This document shows positions 10,669 through 21,944 of a stretch of DNA of 64,000 nt, piece after piece. The DNA is from Pichia kudriavzevii (lineage: Eukaryota; Ascomycota; Pichiomycetes; Pichiales; Pichiaceae), in the NCBI RefSeq assembly GCF_003054445.1, contig NC_042508.1:1612001-1676000 (forward strand), read 5' to 3'. The notes beneath the pieces were generated by a model that was not told where the DNA came from, did not search any database, and worked only from the letters and a program-made list of their open reading frames with translations. Both the position numbers and the translations under genes were made by a program. Position 1 is the first letter of the stretch. Each line of letters begins with the position of its first letter.

Positions 10669-12142
10669 GGGCTACAGAATAGAACAAAATATTGATCATC
10701 GAAACATCCAAGACTAGAAAGAAGAAGAGAAGAGGGAAAAAAAGTGGGAAATGTGCATCTTTATGGCTCCACTTAACCAAGAGACGACAAACGAATAAAC
10801 CAGTGAAGATGTGATAGATTATCGATTATCAATGGAGTTTTCAATAGGTGTTACATACTAACACCGACGCAGAAGGTCCTAATCTTCAAATGAGGAGTCA
10901 CTATTTTGCGATCAAACGAGATATGCGGTAAATATGTTACTCCTTTAAGTGATCATCTAGATCTAAAAATTGGAGGCGCTTCCATACAGTAGTAGTGGAA
11001 GCTTAACTGCAGGCATCGGTGCATGAAAAGAAGGCTTCTCGGCTTTTGGCAGGCGTTCTATGGCCGGTCTCTGCCCCGATTTTCGGATCTAAGGTTACCC
11101 GGGAAGGGTTTAAGAAGGCTCCATGCGACATTTTCAGCGCCGGATTTTATTTCCTCTCTTCTTCTTTCCCGTTTCGGGCTTTTCTCATTTCTGCCCTGTT
11201 TTTTAGCTTTTTGCTGACCTTATTGGAAAACTGTATCTAAATTTTGCCAACCCCTTTTAAGCTTTTCCAGGCCTTTAGGGACATCTTCGTGAATAAAAAT
11301 AAAGGCGGACAATTTTAAGCTTTTTTATTTTTTATTTTTTATGCTTGCTGTTTGTTTTAAGAATTTTTTATCTTTTAATATAACTTTTTATCTTTTAATA
11401 TAACTTTTTATCTTTTAATATAACTTTTTAACTTTTAATTTTTTTGATGGTTTTTTTTCTTTAAATTTTTGTAATTTTTATAATTTTTTTGACGTTTTTT
11501 TTTTTATAATTTTTTTTTTTAATTTTTTATTTGATGTTTTCCTTTTTTTTCTCTCAATTTCTAATTTTCTCATTTTCCCATTTTCTCATTTTGTTCCATT
11601 TTCGCATTTTCGCATTTCGTTCCATTTTGTTCCGTTTTCGTCCTGTTTCCCCAAAAAATCTTATCTGGTGCCAGCCACCTCACCAGAATCCAACCTGATG
11701 CTCATACCTGCTCTCACTTGCACATCCATACACTTTCGTTTGTCCTTACTGTCAAGGCATACCGTCCTGAGCATCTCACCCATCAGGTATACTTCCCCCC
11801 AGACATCTTTGAACACCATACTCCGTTCCCCACTGTATCCGCTCAAATTATCTTTATCGAACCGGTAGGAAACTGTATTACCGATAAACTCGTCTTTCCA
11901 TTGAATCTATAAAAGTTCCATCCATCTTTTATTATTGGTATTCTTCCCCAAAGGCTGTGTCTGGTAAAATATTAGACCTTTTATCGATTAAGGAATTTAC
12001 CTGTACACAAACACATACACACAAATACAAACGCATAGACGCACTCATATAGTCAAGCCAGTCTTATAGTTACTCACATCCCCCTTTTTTAGCTAGTTTT
12101 ACATCTTCTATTCCTTGTCTACATCTCGCCACTTTGTTTAAT
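10669..12142. promoter_or_regulatory. Long divergent promoter region, Gln-rich gene / VAC8
   Basis: A 1.47 kb spacer between divergent genes. It contains a Reb1-like TTACCCG at 11095-11101, a very T-rich strand from about 11315 to 11660 with CATTTTC-type words, and a 20-base tandem repeat at 11365-11430. ORFs here are low-complexity and not credible genes. Confidence 0.5.
11365..11430 (+). repeat. 20-base tandem repeat, 3.3 copies
   Basis: The unit TTTTTATCTTTTAATATAAC is repeated three times exactly with a partial fourth. It lies in the T-rich spacer upstream of VAC8. Confidence 0.9.
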
Positions 12143-13753
12143 ATGGGTTGTTCTTGCAGTTGTCTTCGAGGTCATGAGGATTCCGGCCTATACCGTCAAT
12201 TGTTAGCAGACAACGAGAGAGAAGCAATTGCATCATTGTTGGAATATTTAGAAAACAGAACCGATGTTGATTTTTTTTCAGAAGGTCCATTGAGGGCATT
12301 GAGCACACTGGTTTATTCTGACAACATCGATCTACAAAGAAGCGCTGCTTTGGCATTTGCAGAAATCACTGAAAAGGAAATCAGACCGGTCAATAGGGAT
12401 GTCTTAGAACCAATTCTTATTCTACTGCAAAGCACTGATCAAGAAGTCCAAAGGGCCGCTTGTGCTGCATTGGGAAATTTGGCCGTCAATGATGAAAACA
12501 AGGTACTGATTGTTGAAATGGGTGGTTTGACCCCTTTGATTAGACAAATGATGTGTCCGAATATCGAAGTTCAATGTAATGCCGTTGGTTGTATAACCAA
12601 CTTGGCAACCCAAGATCAAAATAAAACCAAGATTGCCAAATCGGGTGCCTTGATCCCTTTGACTAAATTGGCGAATTCTCCCGATTTGAGGGTCCAAAGA
12701 AACGCAACTGGCGCTTTGTTGAACATGACACACTCCTACGAAAATAGAAAAGAGTTGGTTGATGCTGGTTCAGTACCCGTTTTAGTTCAGTTATTAACTA
12801 ACCCGGATCCTGATATTCAATATTATTGTACAACAGCCTTATCCAACATTGCTGTTGATGAGGAAAATAGGAAAATGTTAGCTACAACCGAACCAAAATT
12901 AGTTAGTCAGTTAGTTCAGTTGATGGATTCTTCAAGTACAAGGGTTCAATGCCAAGCTACATTGGCTTTGAGAAACCTAGCCAGTGACGGCCTTTACCAG
13001 CTAGAGATTGTTAGGGCTGGAGGCCTACCTAATTTGGTGCAACTCTTACAGTCACCTCATGAACCTCTTGTCCTAGCAGCTGTCGCTTGTATTAGAAACA
13101 TTTCAATCCATCCAATGAATGAAGTCTTGATTGTCGAAACCGGTTTTCTAAAACCACTGGTTGAATTGGTTGATTATCCAAATAACACAGAGATCCAATG
13201 TCATGCAGTTTCGAGTTTAAGAAATTTGGCTGCCAGCTCAGAAAGAAATAGGTTGGCCTTGCTGGAAGCTGGTGCAATTGAAAAGTGTAAAAATCTGGTT
13301 TTGAATGCCCATGAAAGTGTTCAAAGTGAAATTTCCGCTTGCTTTGCCATCCTAGCTTTGGCTGATGAATTAAAGGAGAAATTGTTGGAAATGAATATAA
13401 TTGATGTTTTGATTCCGTTGACCAAATCTCCAAATTCGGAAGTTTGTGGTAATTCTGCTGCTGCCTTGGCAAATTTATGTTCGAGGATTCAATCTTACAA
13501 GATTATCTTACAACATTATGATGAAATATCCGAGTTCATATCGAATTTCTTGAAGAGTCGGAATCCAACATTTGAGCATATTGCACTATGGACAATATTA
13601 CAGTTGTTGGAGTCCAACAATAAGGAAATCAAAGATAAAATTAAGAAGGAAATAAGTAAGGGAAAAATTGATTTGAGTAACTTGACAGGCGAAAATAATG
13701 ACAATCATGAAATATCTAATTTGACTATTCAAATTCTTGATTTGATTAAATGA
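12143..13753 (+). CDS. VAC8: Vac8, vacuolar armadillo-repeat protein
   Basis: A 536-residue protein made almost wholly of armadillo repeats, with close identity to known Vac8 proteins (for example [32 protein letters not shown]). Known role: Vac8 sits on the vacuole membrane and scaffolds vacuole inheritance (Vac17), the nucleus-vacuole junction (Nvj1), the Cvt pathway (Atg13) and homotypic fusion. The start is fixed at 12143: it gives MGCSCSC, with Gly2 for N-myristoylation and Cys3, Cys5 and Cys7 for palmitoylation. An upstream in-frame TTG would bury that signal. CTG codons at 12425 and 13157 align with conserved Leu (LLQS, KPLV), which supports standard CUG decoding. The C-terminus is shorter than in S. 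cerevisiae. Confidence 0.97.
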   Translation: MGCSCSCLRGHEDSGLYRQLLADNEREAIASLLEYLENRTDVDFFSEGPLRALSTLVYSDNIDLQRSAALAFAEITEKEIRPVNRDVLEPILILLQSTDQEVQRAACAALGNLAVNDENKVLIVEMGGLTPLIRQMMCPNIEVQCNAVGCITNLATQDQNKTKIAKSGALIPLTKLANSPDLRVQRNATGALLNMTHSYENRKELVDAGSVPVLVQLLTNPDPDIQYYCTTALSNIAVDEENRKMLATTEPKLVSQLVQLMDSSSTRVQCQATLALRNLASDGLYQLEIVRAGGLPNLVQLLQSPHEPLVLAAVACIRNISIHPMNEVLIVETGFLKPLVELVDYPNNTEIQCHAVSSLRNLAASSERNRLALLEAGAIEKCKNLVLNAHESVQSEISACFAILALADELKEKLLEMNIIDVLIPLTKSPNSEVCGNSAAALANLCSRIQSYKIILQHYDEISEFISNFLKSRNPTFEHIALWTILQLLESNNKEIKDKIKKEISKGKIDLSNLTGENNDNHEISNLTIQILDLIK

Positions 13754-14153
13754 TTGCAACAAAGAAAAGAAAAAGAAAAAGCAATAAGATAAAAGAAAAC
13801 TGAAACAAAAAGAGACAAACGAAATCAACAGTGACAATAATAGTGATAATAGTAATCATAATATATATAATAACAACAATAAAAATAATAACAGCACGTT
13901 ATAATTTGATACCAATTCTTCTTAGCTTTATTCAGTCTAAAATTACTTAAACCACCTACTATTTTCCGCTTAAGAAAAAAAGTCGAACTCACAAAGTTCT
14001 CCTCTCTTTGAATAAATTTAACAATTTCATAAAATTTGACTTTTATATATCTAATTGTATAAGATATAATTAATGATTATATTAATAGCAACGGTATCTG
14101 CCACGTGCGAGACTTTAGGAGCAGGAAACAACAAGCCCCGTTCAACTCCGATG

Positions 14154-14237
14154 CTTATCTAAATGAAATACTCCGATGTTGTGCGGGTACGGAAGGAGAT
14201 GAACGGTAATACGAGGGGATGCGCGGAGATAGATAAG
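14154..14237. promoter_or_regulatory. GATA-factor site cluster upstream of URC1
   Basis: CTTATC (GATAAG on the minus strand) lies at 14154-14159, and GATA-GATAAG lies at 14228-14237. These match the core of fungal GATA factors such as Gln3/Gat1. They sit 146-229 bases upstream of the URC1 ATG. Binding is inferred from sequence only. Confidence 0.5.
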
Positions 14238-14291
14238 CGTAACACTGTGACGGGGCATATGCTAAACATTCTTTTGAAATGAACCAAACTC

Positions 14292-14298
14292 TATAAAA
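14292..14298 (+). promoter_or_regulatory. TATA element of URC1
   Basis: TATAAAA at 14292-14298 lies 85 bases before the URC1 start codon, a usual distance for a regulated yeast promoter. Confidence 0.6.
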
Positions 14299-14382
14299 GG
14301 GTATATTGGCTCCCGATTAAACAAAGCTGTCAGTAGAATTTAACCAGATGTTAATATTATATAGCAGTTTACTCATTGAGAA

Positions 14383-15726
14383 ATGACTACCATCCACACT
14401 TGCAAGCAACAACACAAACAAGAAGACATTAAGCAATCTCGCACTTCAACCATCAAGCCTACAGAGGTTGAATATTTTGGAGATAAGCTGAGACTTACCA
14501 CATTCACCAATGAATCTGATATAAAACCAATTCCACTGAATTGGGGAGCTGCAGACCCTTTGGTGAGAGGCCCAGTAATTACCTCTAAATACAAAGATGG
14601 CATGTCGAAACACAATTCCATTGGTGCACATGCTGGTCCTTACTCTATTTACCATGCCCTAAGTATTGCATCTAAGCAGTTGGACACTAACCATGAACCA
14701 GACTACACAAATGCACATCCTTCTTACAACTTTAAGCAACAGCCACAATGGTCTGAACATGGTAAGATTGTTACAATGGATCCATTTGGGCATTTAGCTC
14801 CTTGGATCTTCAAAGATTTAAGTAATGCAGAGAACATCCAAGTAAAGCCAACCATGTCTATCACCAAAGCGGTGTTGTCAATCCCCGAGATAAAGGAAGA
14901 AGTCCAAAAAGGTAACTTAATCCCAGACGGTAAGATTGTTTTGAATGAATTGGGTGAAATGGCATGCACTAAAATTGCAATTGATCCGGTCTGGTATTTG
15001 CCGGGTGTTGCGGAAAGGTTGAATATTTCAGAATCTGAATTAAGAAAAGCCTTATTTGAAGATACCAATGGCATGTATCCCGAGTTGATTTCGAGACCTG
15101 ATATTAAGACGTTCTGTCCTCCAATTGGTGGCACAACTGCATACATTTTTGGTGATCCGGAGAACTTACCAAATCCAGAAAAACGGCTTGCATTCAGAGT
15201 CCATGATGAATGTTCAGGTTCAGATGTTTTCTTATCAGATATTTGTTCTTGTAGGTGTTATTTAATTTTTGGGTTGGTTGAAGCTGCGAAGGAGGCGCAG
15301 AATGGTGGCAATGGCTTGGTATGCTATTTCCGTAAAGAAGGTAGATGTTTAGGCGAAGTTACCAAATATCTTGTGTACAATGCTAGAAAGAGAGGCGGTG
15401 ATACTGCGGATGAATATTTCCATCGTACTGAATGTATTGCAGGTGTTAAAGATGCAAGATTCCAAGAGCTAATGCCTGATATTCTACATTGGTTAGGCAT
15501 CACAAAAATTGATAGAATGTTATCAATGAGTAACATGAAACATGACGCTATTGTTGACTCTGGCATTAAAATTGCGGAACGTGTTGAAATTCCGGACCAC
15601 CTATTACCAGCAGATTCAAGAGTTGAAATTGATGCAAAAATAGCTGCTGGTTACTTTACCAATGGTCACGTTTATACTACTGAAGAGTTGAAGAAAGTCG
15701 AAGGTAGAAAATGGGACAGCTTGTAA
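14383..15726 (+). CDS. URC1: Urc1-like uracil catabolism protein (GTP cyclohydrolase II fold)
   Basis: A 447-residue protein related to GTP cyclohydrolase II but with a long N-terminal domain, as in Urc1 of Lachancea kluyveri and urg1 of fission yeast. Known role: Urc1 is needed in the URC pathway, which uses uracil as a nitrogen source; its exact reaction is not settled in my knowledge. Seen: the zinc-type cysteine block (HDEC at 277, then CSCRC at 288-292), and the EGRCLGE segment equivalent to the EGRG(I/L)G loop of the cyclohydrolase. The N-terminal half (NWGAADPLVRGPV) is typical of the Urc1 subgroup and absent from riboflavin enzyme Rib1. GATA sites and a TATA box upstream fit nitrogen-controlled expression. 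Confidence 0.88.
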   Translation: MTTIHTCKQQHKQEDIKQSRTSTIKPTEVEYFGDKLRLTTFTNESDIKPIPLNWGAADPLVRGPVITSKYKDGMSKHNSIGAHAGPYSIYHALSIASKQLDTNHEPDYTNAHPSYNFKQQPQWSEHGKIVTMDPFGHLAPWIFKDLSNAENIQVKPTMSITKAVLSIPEIKEEVQKGNLIPDGKIVLNELGEMACTKIAIDPVWYLPGVAERLNISESELRKALFEDTNGMYPELISRPDIKTFCPPIGGTTAYIFGDPENLPNPEKRLAFRVHDECSGSDVFLSDICSCRCYLIFGLVEAAKEAQNGGNGLVCYFRKEGRCLGEVTKYLVYNARKRGGDTADEYFHRTECIAGVKDARFQELMPDILHWLGITKIDRMLSMSNMKHDAIVDSGIKIAERVEIPDHLLPADSRVEIDAKIAAGYFTNGHVYTTEELKKVEGRKWDSL

Positions 15727-16200
15727 TATCTGATTATTCCCGTTGCTTCGTATTGGACACCTTGTTTATACTCAATACGACGTTTTCACACGTTACTCCC
15801 GTTCGTTATTTTCACCACCAAGATATAGATTATCTAGGGGTTGTTACTAGTACCCTCTTTTTATAAAGCACTGAAATGTATATAATGTTTAAAAAGAAGA
15901 AATAGATGTTTTGTCACAACGTTAAAAGGACCCCAACTTACTTGACGGTAATGCGTTACCATTCACGCTTTTCCTTTATCCCTTTTTATGGATTTTTTTT
16001 TTTTTTTTTAATACGGAGTCCAGTCGAGGGACTAAATTGTTTTCGGGAAAAGCGTAGCTAGTTAAATACTAAGCGAAAGAGGTGTGTGTTTTCATTTGAG
16101 ACAGCCAGTGGGTTTGAAGGTATTTGACTTTTCGTCTGTTTGGTAACATTGCCAGCGTACGTGGTAAACGACTCCAAAACATTCTTACTCTGAGTGAGAA
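15727..16200. promoter_or_regulatory. Spacer URC1 to SEC7
   Basis: A 474-base spacer with a short palindromic element GGTAATGCGTTACC at 15947-15960 and a T run near 15989-16010. It serves as URC1 3' end and SEC7 promoter. No gene seen. Confidence 0.5.
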
Positions 16201-19200
16201 ATGAGTGATATTGAGATACAAGAAGAGAACGATCAATTGCCCTCTGTGAAGCCGGCTCACGATACACCAGCCGATAATGAGGATCGCCGTCAACATCCTG
16301 AAATTGAAGTTCAACTTGAACATGCGGATGAGGAGGAGGAGGTAGAAGGAAATGGAAGGCCGGGAAACGATGCAACCGATATGCCTGAGTCGATTCGTAC
16401 CGACCAGCGATCTGTTTATTCCATGAGCAACATGTCACCTGTAAAGAAGAAATTAACCAATACTTCATCACACCTCAATGAATCGGCAAGTATATCATTT
16501 TTGAGATCAAGTTTTGAACAGCTCATTTCTATTAAAGATATCATGAAAAAACACCAAGATATTGTTCAGAAAAGTACAACTGTTATTGGCACATTGAAGG
16601 CAGGTCATATGCCTGAGGAAAATATTATTTTTGAACCTTTAAAATTGGCATGCGAACAGAGCAATATCGAAGCAAAGGTTTTAGCATTGGATTGCTTGAG
16701 CAAGATATTTACATTCAACCTGTTCAATAAACCAATATTCTGGGACTATAAAGGAACCAAGCCAAAAGTTGTAAGTTCAAATGAGGACTTGGAAGCCGGT
16801 TTAGATTCAGGTACGAATAATGGGAAAGTTCTACTGATTGAGGCAGCAGTAAACACAGTTATATCATGCTTTGAAGGAGAAGGGACTGATGAGCGTGTTG
16901 AGCTGCAAATTGTTAGGGTTTTAACAGGCACTGTTGTCAATGAATCTATGCCAATTCATGGTAAGGTTCTATTACAAGTTGTTAGGCAAATTAATAATAT
17001 CTTTTTGTTATCACTATCCCCAGTTAATCAAAGTATTGCACAAGCTGCGTTGATTCAAATTGTTGATACTGTTTATGGTAAAGTTTCCAAGTTGAGGAAC
17101 AAAAAGAAAATCACAACGAAATTGGGAAATGGATTCACACCCCAAGATCAATCCAAGGGAACTTTGGTGAATAGTGACTCTCACACAGAAAATGACCACA
17201 TCAGCAATGGAAATGAAAATGGCCAAAGCATGACCCTACAGCAGCTACAAGATACAAGTAATGATAACGTTCAATTAACAACCGAAGAGGTTCTTGGTGA
17301 TGACGATGAGCTTTATGTTAAAGACGCATTTTTGATTTTCAGGTCAATCAGCAATCTGGCATCAAAAGTTATTGAAGTTGAATCATTAGATATGAGGTCT
17401 CACCAGGTTAGGGTAAAAATGCTATCATTGCATATTATCCATATGATCATCAAAAATTATTCGGATGTCTTTGCCGATAAGGAACATTTAATATTCAATA
17501 AGAATAGCTCGGAATCAACAGCTTTGGTTGATGGTATTAGAAAATATTTATGCTTAGCTCTTTCAAGGAATGCAACCTCTCAATTGTCATCGGTTTATGA
17601 GATTACAATGGAAATCTATTGGCTGATGATCAAAAACTTGAGATCGGAATTCAAATTTGAGATCCCTGTTTTCTTAGATGAGATATATTTCCCCGTTTGT
17701 GAAATGAAAACATCTGTTCCTTACCAAAAACGTTACGTCCTAAATATGATTTACAAAATTTGTTCCGACCCGAAGATTTTGGTGGAATTCTATTTAAACT
17801 ACGACTGTGATACAGTTTTACCTAACTTGTGTGAAAAGATAATTGATCACCTTGCAAAACATGCATTGCAAAGAGTTGATGCTACGCCTCAACAAAAAGC
17901 AAGCTTTAAGTTATTCCAGAAAATGGAACTAGCAAGCCAGAAATTCGATATAATTCCTGAGTTAAACTCATCAAAATTAACAAGCACAGCTCCAAATCCT
18001 GATGTTACGATGAACTTCCCCAATGATTTCGCATTAAAAATGATATCCATTGATTGTATTGTTTCATTCCTCCAATCTTTAAATATATCTTGTGGAACAC
18101 CCTTGGAATACTTTTCTGATGATAACCAAATGGTGTCGCTAGATGAATTGAAGACAATTTCTAGCGAAATGAGATTGAGAACGGGGTCCATAACTTCAGG
18201 CTCTATATCCCGTGTCTCCCTTAACCATTCCGACTCTCAAGTTAATACGCCTACTATTGCCGAATCAGAGGAGACGCTTGGAACTAAGCAGTTTGATAGT
18301 GCCAAACAAAGAAAGACGGCTTTACTTGAAGGTATCAGGTTATTCAATTTTTCACCGAAGAAAGGTATCGCATTTCTTGAAAGAAATGGATTTCTAAATA
18401 CAAAGGATCCTTCAACAATTGCGAAGTTCATCATTGATAATCCAAATCTTGATAAAACACAGGTTGGTGAATATTTAGGTGGAAGTAAAGAGGAAAACAT
18501 TTCTGTAATGCATGCCTTTGTTGATATTATGGACTTCAAAAATAAAAGTTTTTTGGATGCATTGAGATCATTCTTACAGCATTTCAGACTACCCGGCGAG
18601 TCTCAGGTTATTGATAGATTTATGTTAAAGTTTGCAGAAAAATACGTGAACGATAATCCAAAGGTATTTGCAAATGCGGACACAGTCTATGTCTTGTCGT
18701 ATTCTGTTATATTACTAAATACTGACCAACATTCAGCGCAAGTTAAAAAGAGAATGACATTGGATGATTTTATAAAAAATAACAAAGGAATTGATGACGG
18801 CAAAGACTTAGATCCTAAATTTTTGGAAGAGGTTTACAAGGACATCCAAAACAATGAAATTATCTTGAACAGTGAGCAACAAGCTGTAATGATATCGAAC
18901 GATGTGAGTGCATATCAACCACTGTTAAGTAACCCATTTTTTGGTAGGAATTATGCTAAGGAAGCATATACTAAAGTCACGAAAGTTTTAAGTAAGAATA
19001 CCGAAAACACAGTGATTTCTTTAGGTAAGAATGCAAGAAAAAATTTACGGTATTTTACATCAGATTCAGCATCTAACCCTGAACATGTTAGATCAATGTT
19101 TGATAATCTGTGGATGTCTTTGCTCGCCGGCTTAACCCCACCATTCAAAGATTACGATGATGAAGATGTTGCTGATGTTTTATTGCTTGGTATTCGTCTA

Positions 19201-21645
19201 TCGATTCATATGTCTTGCATATTTGACATTGATTACGCAAGAACTTCATTTATCAGAGCATTGGTTCAATTCACCAATATGAACAATCCAGAAGATATGA
19301 AGGATAAGAACATTAAGGCAATTTATACTATCTTAGAAATTGCGATTGATGATAATTCATATCTAAAATCTTCATGGAGGGATATTTTTATTACCATCTC
19401 TCAAGTTGAGAGACTTAGATTATTGTCTAAAGGTGTTGATGGTAGTAGTGTTCCTGATTTGATCAATGCCAGGCTTTCCAAGAAATCTTTAGATATCAAG
19501 AAGCATGAACAGCATTCCGGATTCTTCTCGGCTATTAGTGGGGGCAAGAAAGTAAGTGTATCAGAGCAAGCCTTTTTGAACCACGTCAATCAAAAGTTAC
19601 CTACTGAGATGGTCAATAAGATCAACACCACCGAATTAGACGTTAGAATTGACAAAGTTTTCAGTAAGAGTTCTGAAATTCAAGGTGACGGCATTTTTGA
19701 TTTTGTTAGCGGTTTAGTTGAGGTTGCACGCGAGGAAATCAAATCATCTGGTGATAGCCAAGAGCCAAGAATGTTTTGTTTACAGAAGATGGTTGATTTC
19801 TGCTATTACAATATGAGTAGAATCAGATTGCAATGGTCTGAGATTTGGAAGGTTATGAACCAAGAATTCAATGAATTTGGATGCAGCTCTAATAATGCAG
19901 TTGCATTTTTTGCAATTGATTCATTAAGACAATTGAGCGAGAGGTTTTTTAGTATTGAGGAGTTAGCCCATTTCAAGTTTCAAAAGGAGTTTTTGAGGCC
20001 ATTTGATTATATTATTATCAATAGCCCGAGTCTCGATGTTAAGCAGATGGTTTTGGACTGTATTCAATATTTGATACTCAAGAACTCGAAGGATATTAGA
20101 TCTGGTTGGACTACTATTCTAGAAACGTTGGCACACGCTGCTTATTGTATTGATAGTGAGAAGTTTGTTTCTTGTGGCCTCAAGTCTGTTCAACAAATTT
20201 TAGAGACCCATCTCGACGCAATCGAAGAACAGAATGGATATAGTGCTCTGGTTGAGTGCTTGTGTGAGTATGGTAAAAATGAGAGGTACCAAAAGGTTGG
20301 ATTGAGAGCTTTATCTATGATCAACTTATTGGTCGAAAAAACCGGCAATGAAGTCGATATTAGAGTTGGTGATGATGACTATTTGAACGATAGATGGTTC
20401 CCTTTATTGTTAAGTTTTCACAGCATTATTATGGAAGGTACTGATTTAGAAGTGCGTTCAAAAGCTTTAAACTTTTTGTTTGATGGATTGATTACCCATG
20501 GTAAAAATTTTGATGAAGAGTTCTGGCGTAAAGTTTGGCTAGAGCTACTGTTCCCGATCTTTGATATTTTGAAGAGACATGGCGAAATTAACATCATTCA
20601 AAATGAAGGATTATGGGTGTGGCTCTCGAGCACAATGATTCAAGCCTTAAGAAAAATGGTTTTACTATTTACTACATTCTTCAACGATCTCCATAGCATT
20701 GTGGACGACTTTATGAGTCTTTTGATATCCTGTATTTGCCAAGACAATGATGCCATTTCAAAGATTGGTATTTCGTGTTTGAAGGACCTCATTATTGAAA
20801 ATATCACCAAATTTGATGATGATAAATGGGAGAGAATTATCAAGACTTTCAGTACGCTATTCAAGATCACTACTGCAAAAGAGTTATTTGAGCTAGATCC
20901 GAAAAATATCAAACCAAATGGAGCAAGGTCTCCATGCAATGGGGACGAGAATAATAACGATGAGGAAGAAATAGACAACGAAGATAGTGAGGAAGAATCT
21001 GAGCAAGCGTATTCTGAGATTACCCCTGAAAAAACGTTTTCATCACAGGAGATTGTTGTTAAATGTGTTTTACATTTGCATATGATCCAATTACTCTCCG
21101 AGTTATTTGACGATGACAAGTTCTATGCATGTATTCCATACAAACATTTGATTTCATTAAGTAAATTACTGGAGGGAAGCTACCAATTTTCCAGAGATTT
21201 CAACGAAGACTACAATCTTCGTGTGAGGTTGTGGAATTCTGGGGTAGTTGACAAACTGCCAAATTTGTTAAAGCAGGAGACGTCCTCTGTTGGTGTTTAC
21301 ATCAGTATCTTGTTCCGGCTGTACTGCGATGAGGACAAGGTTGACAATGAGGGCAGGGTAAAAATAGTATCCACATTGATTCCATTGTCAAATGCACTAT
21401 TTGCAAGAGCGACTGAATTCCAGCAACGCCAAGAGTTCAAGAACCTGCAGTCGTGGATACCGGTGGTCATTGAGGTGTTGCAGGCCTTGACCGAGTTGAA
21501 GGATGAGGATTTCCGCCGGGCATGTCCAGTGACATATGGGCATGTTATTTCGCTCTTTCAGGGGAACATCTCTGAGGGGCTACAGGGGGTGTTGAGGTCG
21601 TACCTCACTCGTGTTGGGTCGCTCTACATCGACACCGCTAGATAG
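16201..21645 (+). CDS. SEC7: Sec7, Golgi Arf guanine-nucleotide exchange factor
   Basis: An 1814-residue large Arf-GEF of the Sec7/BIG family, slightly shorter than S. cerevisiae Sec7. Known role: it activates Arf1 at the trans-Golgi and so drives coat recruitment and vesicle budding. Seen in order: an acidic disordered N-terminus, DCB and HUS regions (about 90-560), the Sec7 catalytic domain at about 700-890 with the catalytic Glu800 in LPGESQVIDR, then the HDS repeats to the end. An acidic low-complexity patch lies around 20940-21015 (DEEEIDNEDSEEESE). The start is the first ATG; the N-terminal acidic segment is expected. It is a single uninterrupted frame. Confidence 0.97.
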   Translation: MSDIEIQEENDQLPSVKPAHDTPADNEDRRQHPEIEVQLEHADEEEEVEGNGRPGNDATDMPESIRTDQRSVYSMSNMSPVKKKLTNTSSHLNESASISFLRSSFEQLISIKDIMKKHQDIVQKSTTVIGTLKAGHMPEENIIFEPLKLACEQSNIEAKVLALDCLSKIFTFNLFNKPIFWDYKGTKPKVVSSNEDLEAGLDSGTNNGKVLLIEAAVNTVISCFEGEGTDERVELQIVRVLTGTVVNESMPIHGKVLLQVVRQINNIFLLSLSPVNQSIAQAALIQIVDTVYGKVSKLRNKKKITTKLGNGFTPQDQSKGTLVNSDSHTENDHISNGNENGQSMTLQQLQDTSNDNVQLTTEEVLGDDDELYVKDAFLIFRSISNLASKVIEVESLDMRSHQVRVKMLSLHIIHMIIKNYSDVFADKEHLIFNKNSSESTALVDGIRKYLCLALSRNATSQLSSVYEITMEIYWLMIKNLRSEFKFEIPVFLDEIYFPVCEMKTSVPYQKRYVLNMIYKICSDPKILVEFYLNYDCDTVLPNLCEKIIDHLAKHALQRVDATPQQKASFKLFQKMELASQKFDIIPELNSSKLTSTAPNPDVTMNFPNDFALKMISIDCIVSFLQSLNISCGTPLEYFSDDNQMVSLDELKTISSEMRLRTGSITSGSISRVSLNHSDSQVNTPTIAESEETLGTKQFDSAKQRKTALLEGIRLFNFSPKKGIAFLERNGFLNTKDPSTIAKFIIDNPNLDKTQVGEYLGGSKEENISVMHAFVDIMDFKNKSFLDALRSFLQHFRLPGESQVIDRFMLKFAEKYVNDNPKVFANADTVYVLSYSVILLNTDQHSAQVKKRMTLDDFIKNNKGIDDGKDLDPKFLEEVYKDIQNNEIILNSEQQAVMISNDVSAYQPLLSNPFFGRNYAKEAYTKVTKVLSKNTENTVISLGKNARKNLRYFTSDSASNPEHVRSMFDNLWMSLLAGLTPPFKDYDDEDVADVLLLGIRLSIHMSCIFDIDYARTSFIRALVQFTNMNNPEDMKDKNIKAIYTILEIAIDDNSYLKSSWRDIFITISQVERLRLLSKGVDGSSVPDLINARLSKKSLDIKKHEQHSGFFSAISGGKKVSVSEQAFLNHVNQKLPTEMVNKINTTELDVRIDKVFSKSSEIQGDGIFDFVSGLVEVAREEIKSSGDSQEPRMFCLQKMVDFCYYNMSRIRLQWSEIWKVMNQEFNEFGCSSNNAVAFFAIDSLRQLSERFFSIEELAHFKFQKEFLRPFDYIIINSPSLDVKQMVLDCIQYLILKNSKDIRSGWTTILETLAHAAYCIDSEKFVSCGLKSVQQILETHLDAIEEQNGYSALVECLCEYGKNERYQKVGLRALSMINLLVEKTGNEVDIRVGDDDYLNDRWFPLLLSFHSIIMEGTDLEVRSKALNFLFDGLITHGKNFDEEFWRKVWLELLFPIFDILKRHGEINIIQNEGLWVWLSSTMIQALRKMVLLFTTFFNDLHSIVDDFMSLLISCICQDNDAISKIGISCLKDLIIENITKFDDDKWERIIKTFSTLFKITTAKELFELDPKNIKPNGARSPCNGDENNNDEEEIDNEDSEEESEQAYSEITPEKTFSSQEIVVKCVLHLHMIQLLSELFDDDKFYACIPYKHLISLSKLLEGSYQFSRDFNEDYNLRVRLWNSGVVDKLPNLLKQETSSVGVYISILFRLYCDEDKVDNEGRVKIVSTLIPLSNALFARATEFQQRQEFKNLQSWIPVVIEVLQALTELKDEDFRRACPVTYGHVISLFQGNISEGLQGVLRSYLTRVGSLYIDTAR

Positions 21646-21823
21646 ATTATTTTGTAACAATAACAGTACCACTAACTCTAGACAACCTTAAAGTGAAGAA
21701 CTACATTTGCACCACATGATCCTCTATTAAACCACCAGCTGCCACCGGCAAACCTCGTGCCACTAATCCGGCCTATAAGCACCCCTTGCACCGCGAACAT
21801 TTCCCAAGGACGGGAGAGCTCGC

Positions 21824-21834
21824 GGGGGGGGGGG
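21824..21834 (+). repeat. Poly-G run of 11
   Basis: Eleven G in the SEC7-STM1 spacer, about 110 bases upstream of the STM1 start codon. Confidence 0.95.
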
Positions 21835-21944
21835 CAGAGGATGGCCATTTCATGAAATATTACAAGGAATGGACATTCCTGCCAACGGATAGTGGGGGGA
21901 GAGAGACCCTGGAATGGCTGGAAACTAGAGAATACACATCCAAA

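Larger units (their letters stand above)
13754..14382. promoter_or_regulatory. Spacer VAC8 to URC1, URC1 promoter
   Basis: A 629-base spacer. After an A-rich VAC8 3' end it carries a CACGTG at 14102-14107, GATA-type sites, and a TATA element (separate entries). Two copies of ACTCCGATG lie near 14145 and 14169. No ORF of interest. Confidence 0.6.

Noticed and set aside
12134-12142. VAC8 starting at an upstream TTG
   Set aside because: It would add residues before the MGC lipidation signal, which must be N-terminal.
12425-13159. CUG read as serine or alanine
   Set aside because: Two CTG codons in VAC8 fall on leucines conserved with S. cerevisiae, so standard decoding fits better.
12422-13472. 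Long antisense ORFs within VAC8
   Set aside because: They are shadows of a strongly conserved armadillo-repeat frame on the other strand.
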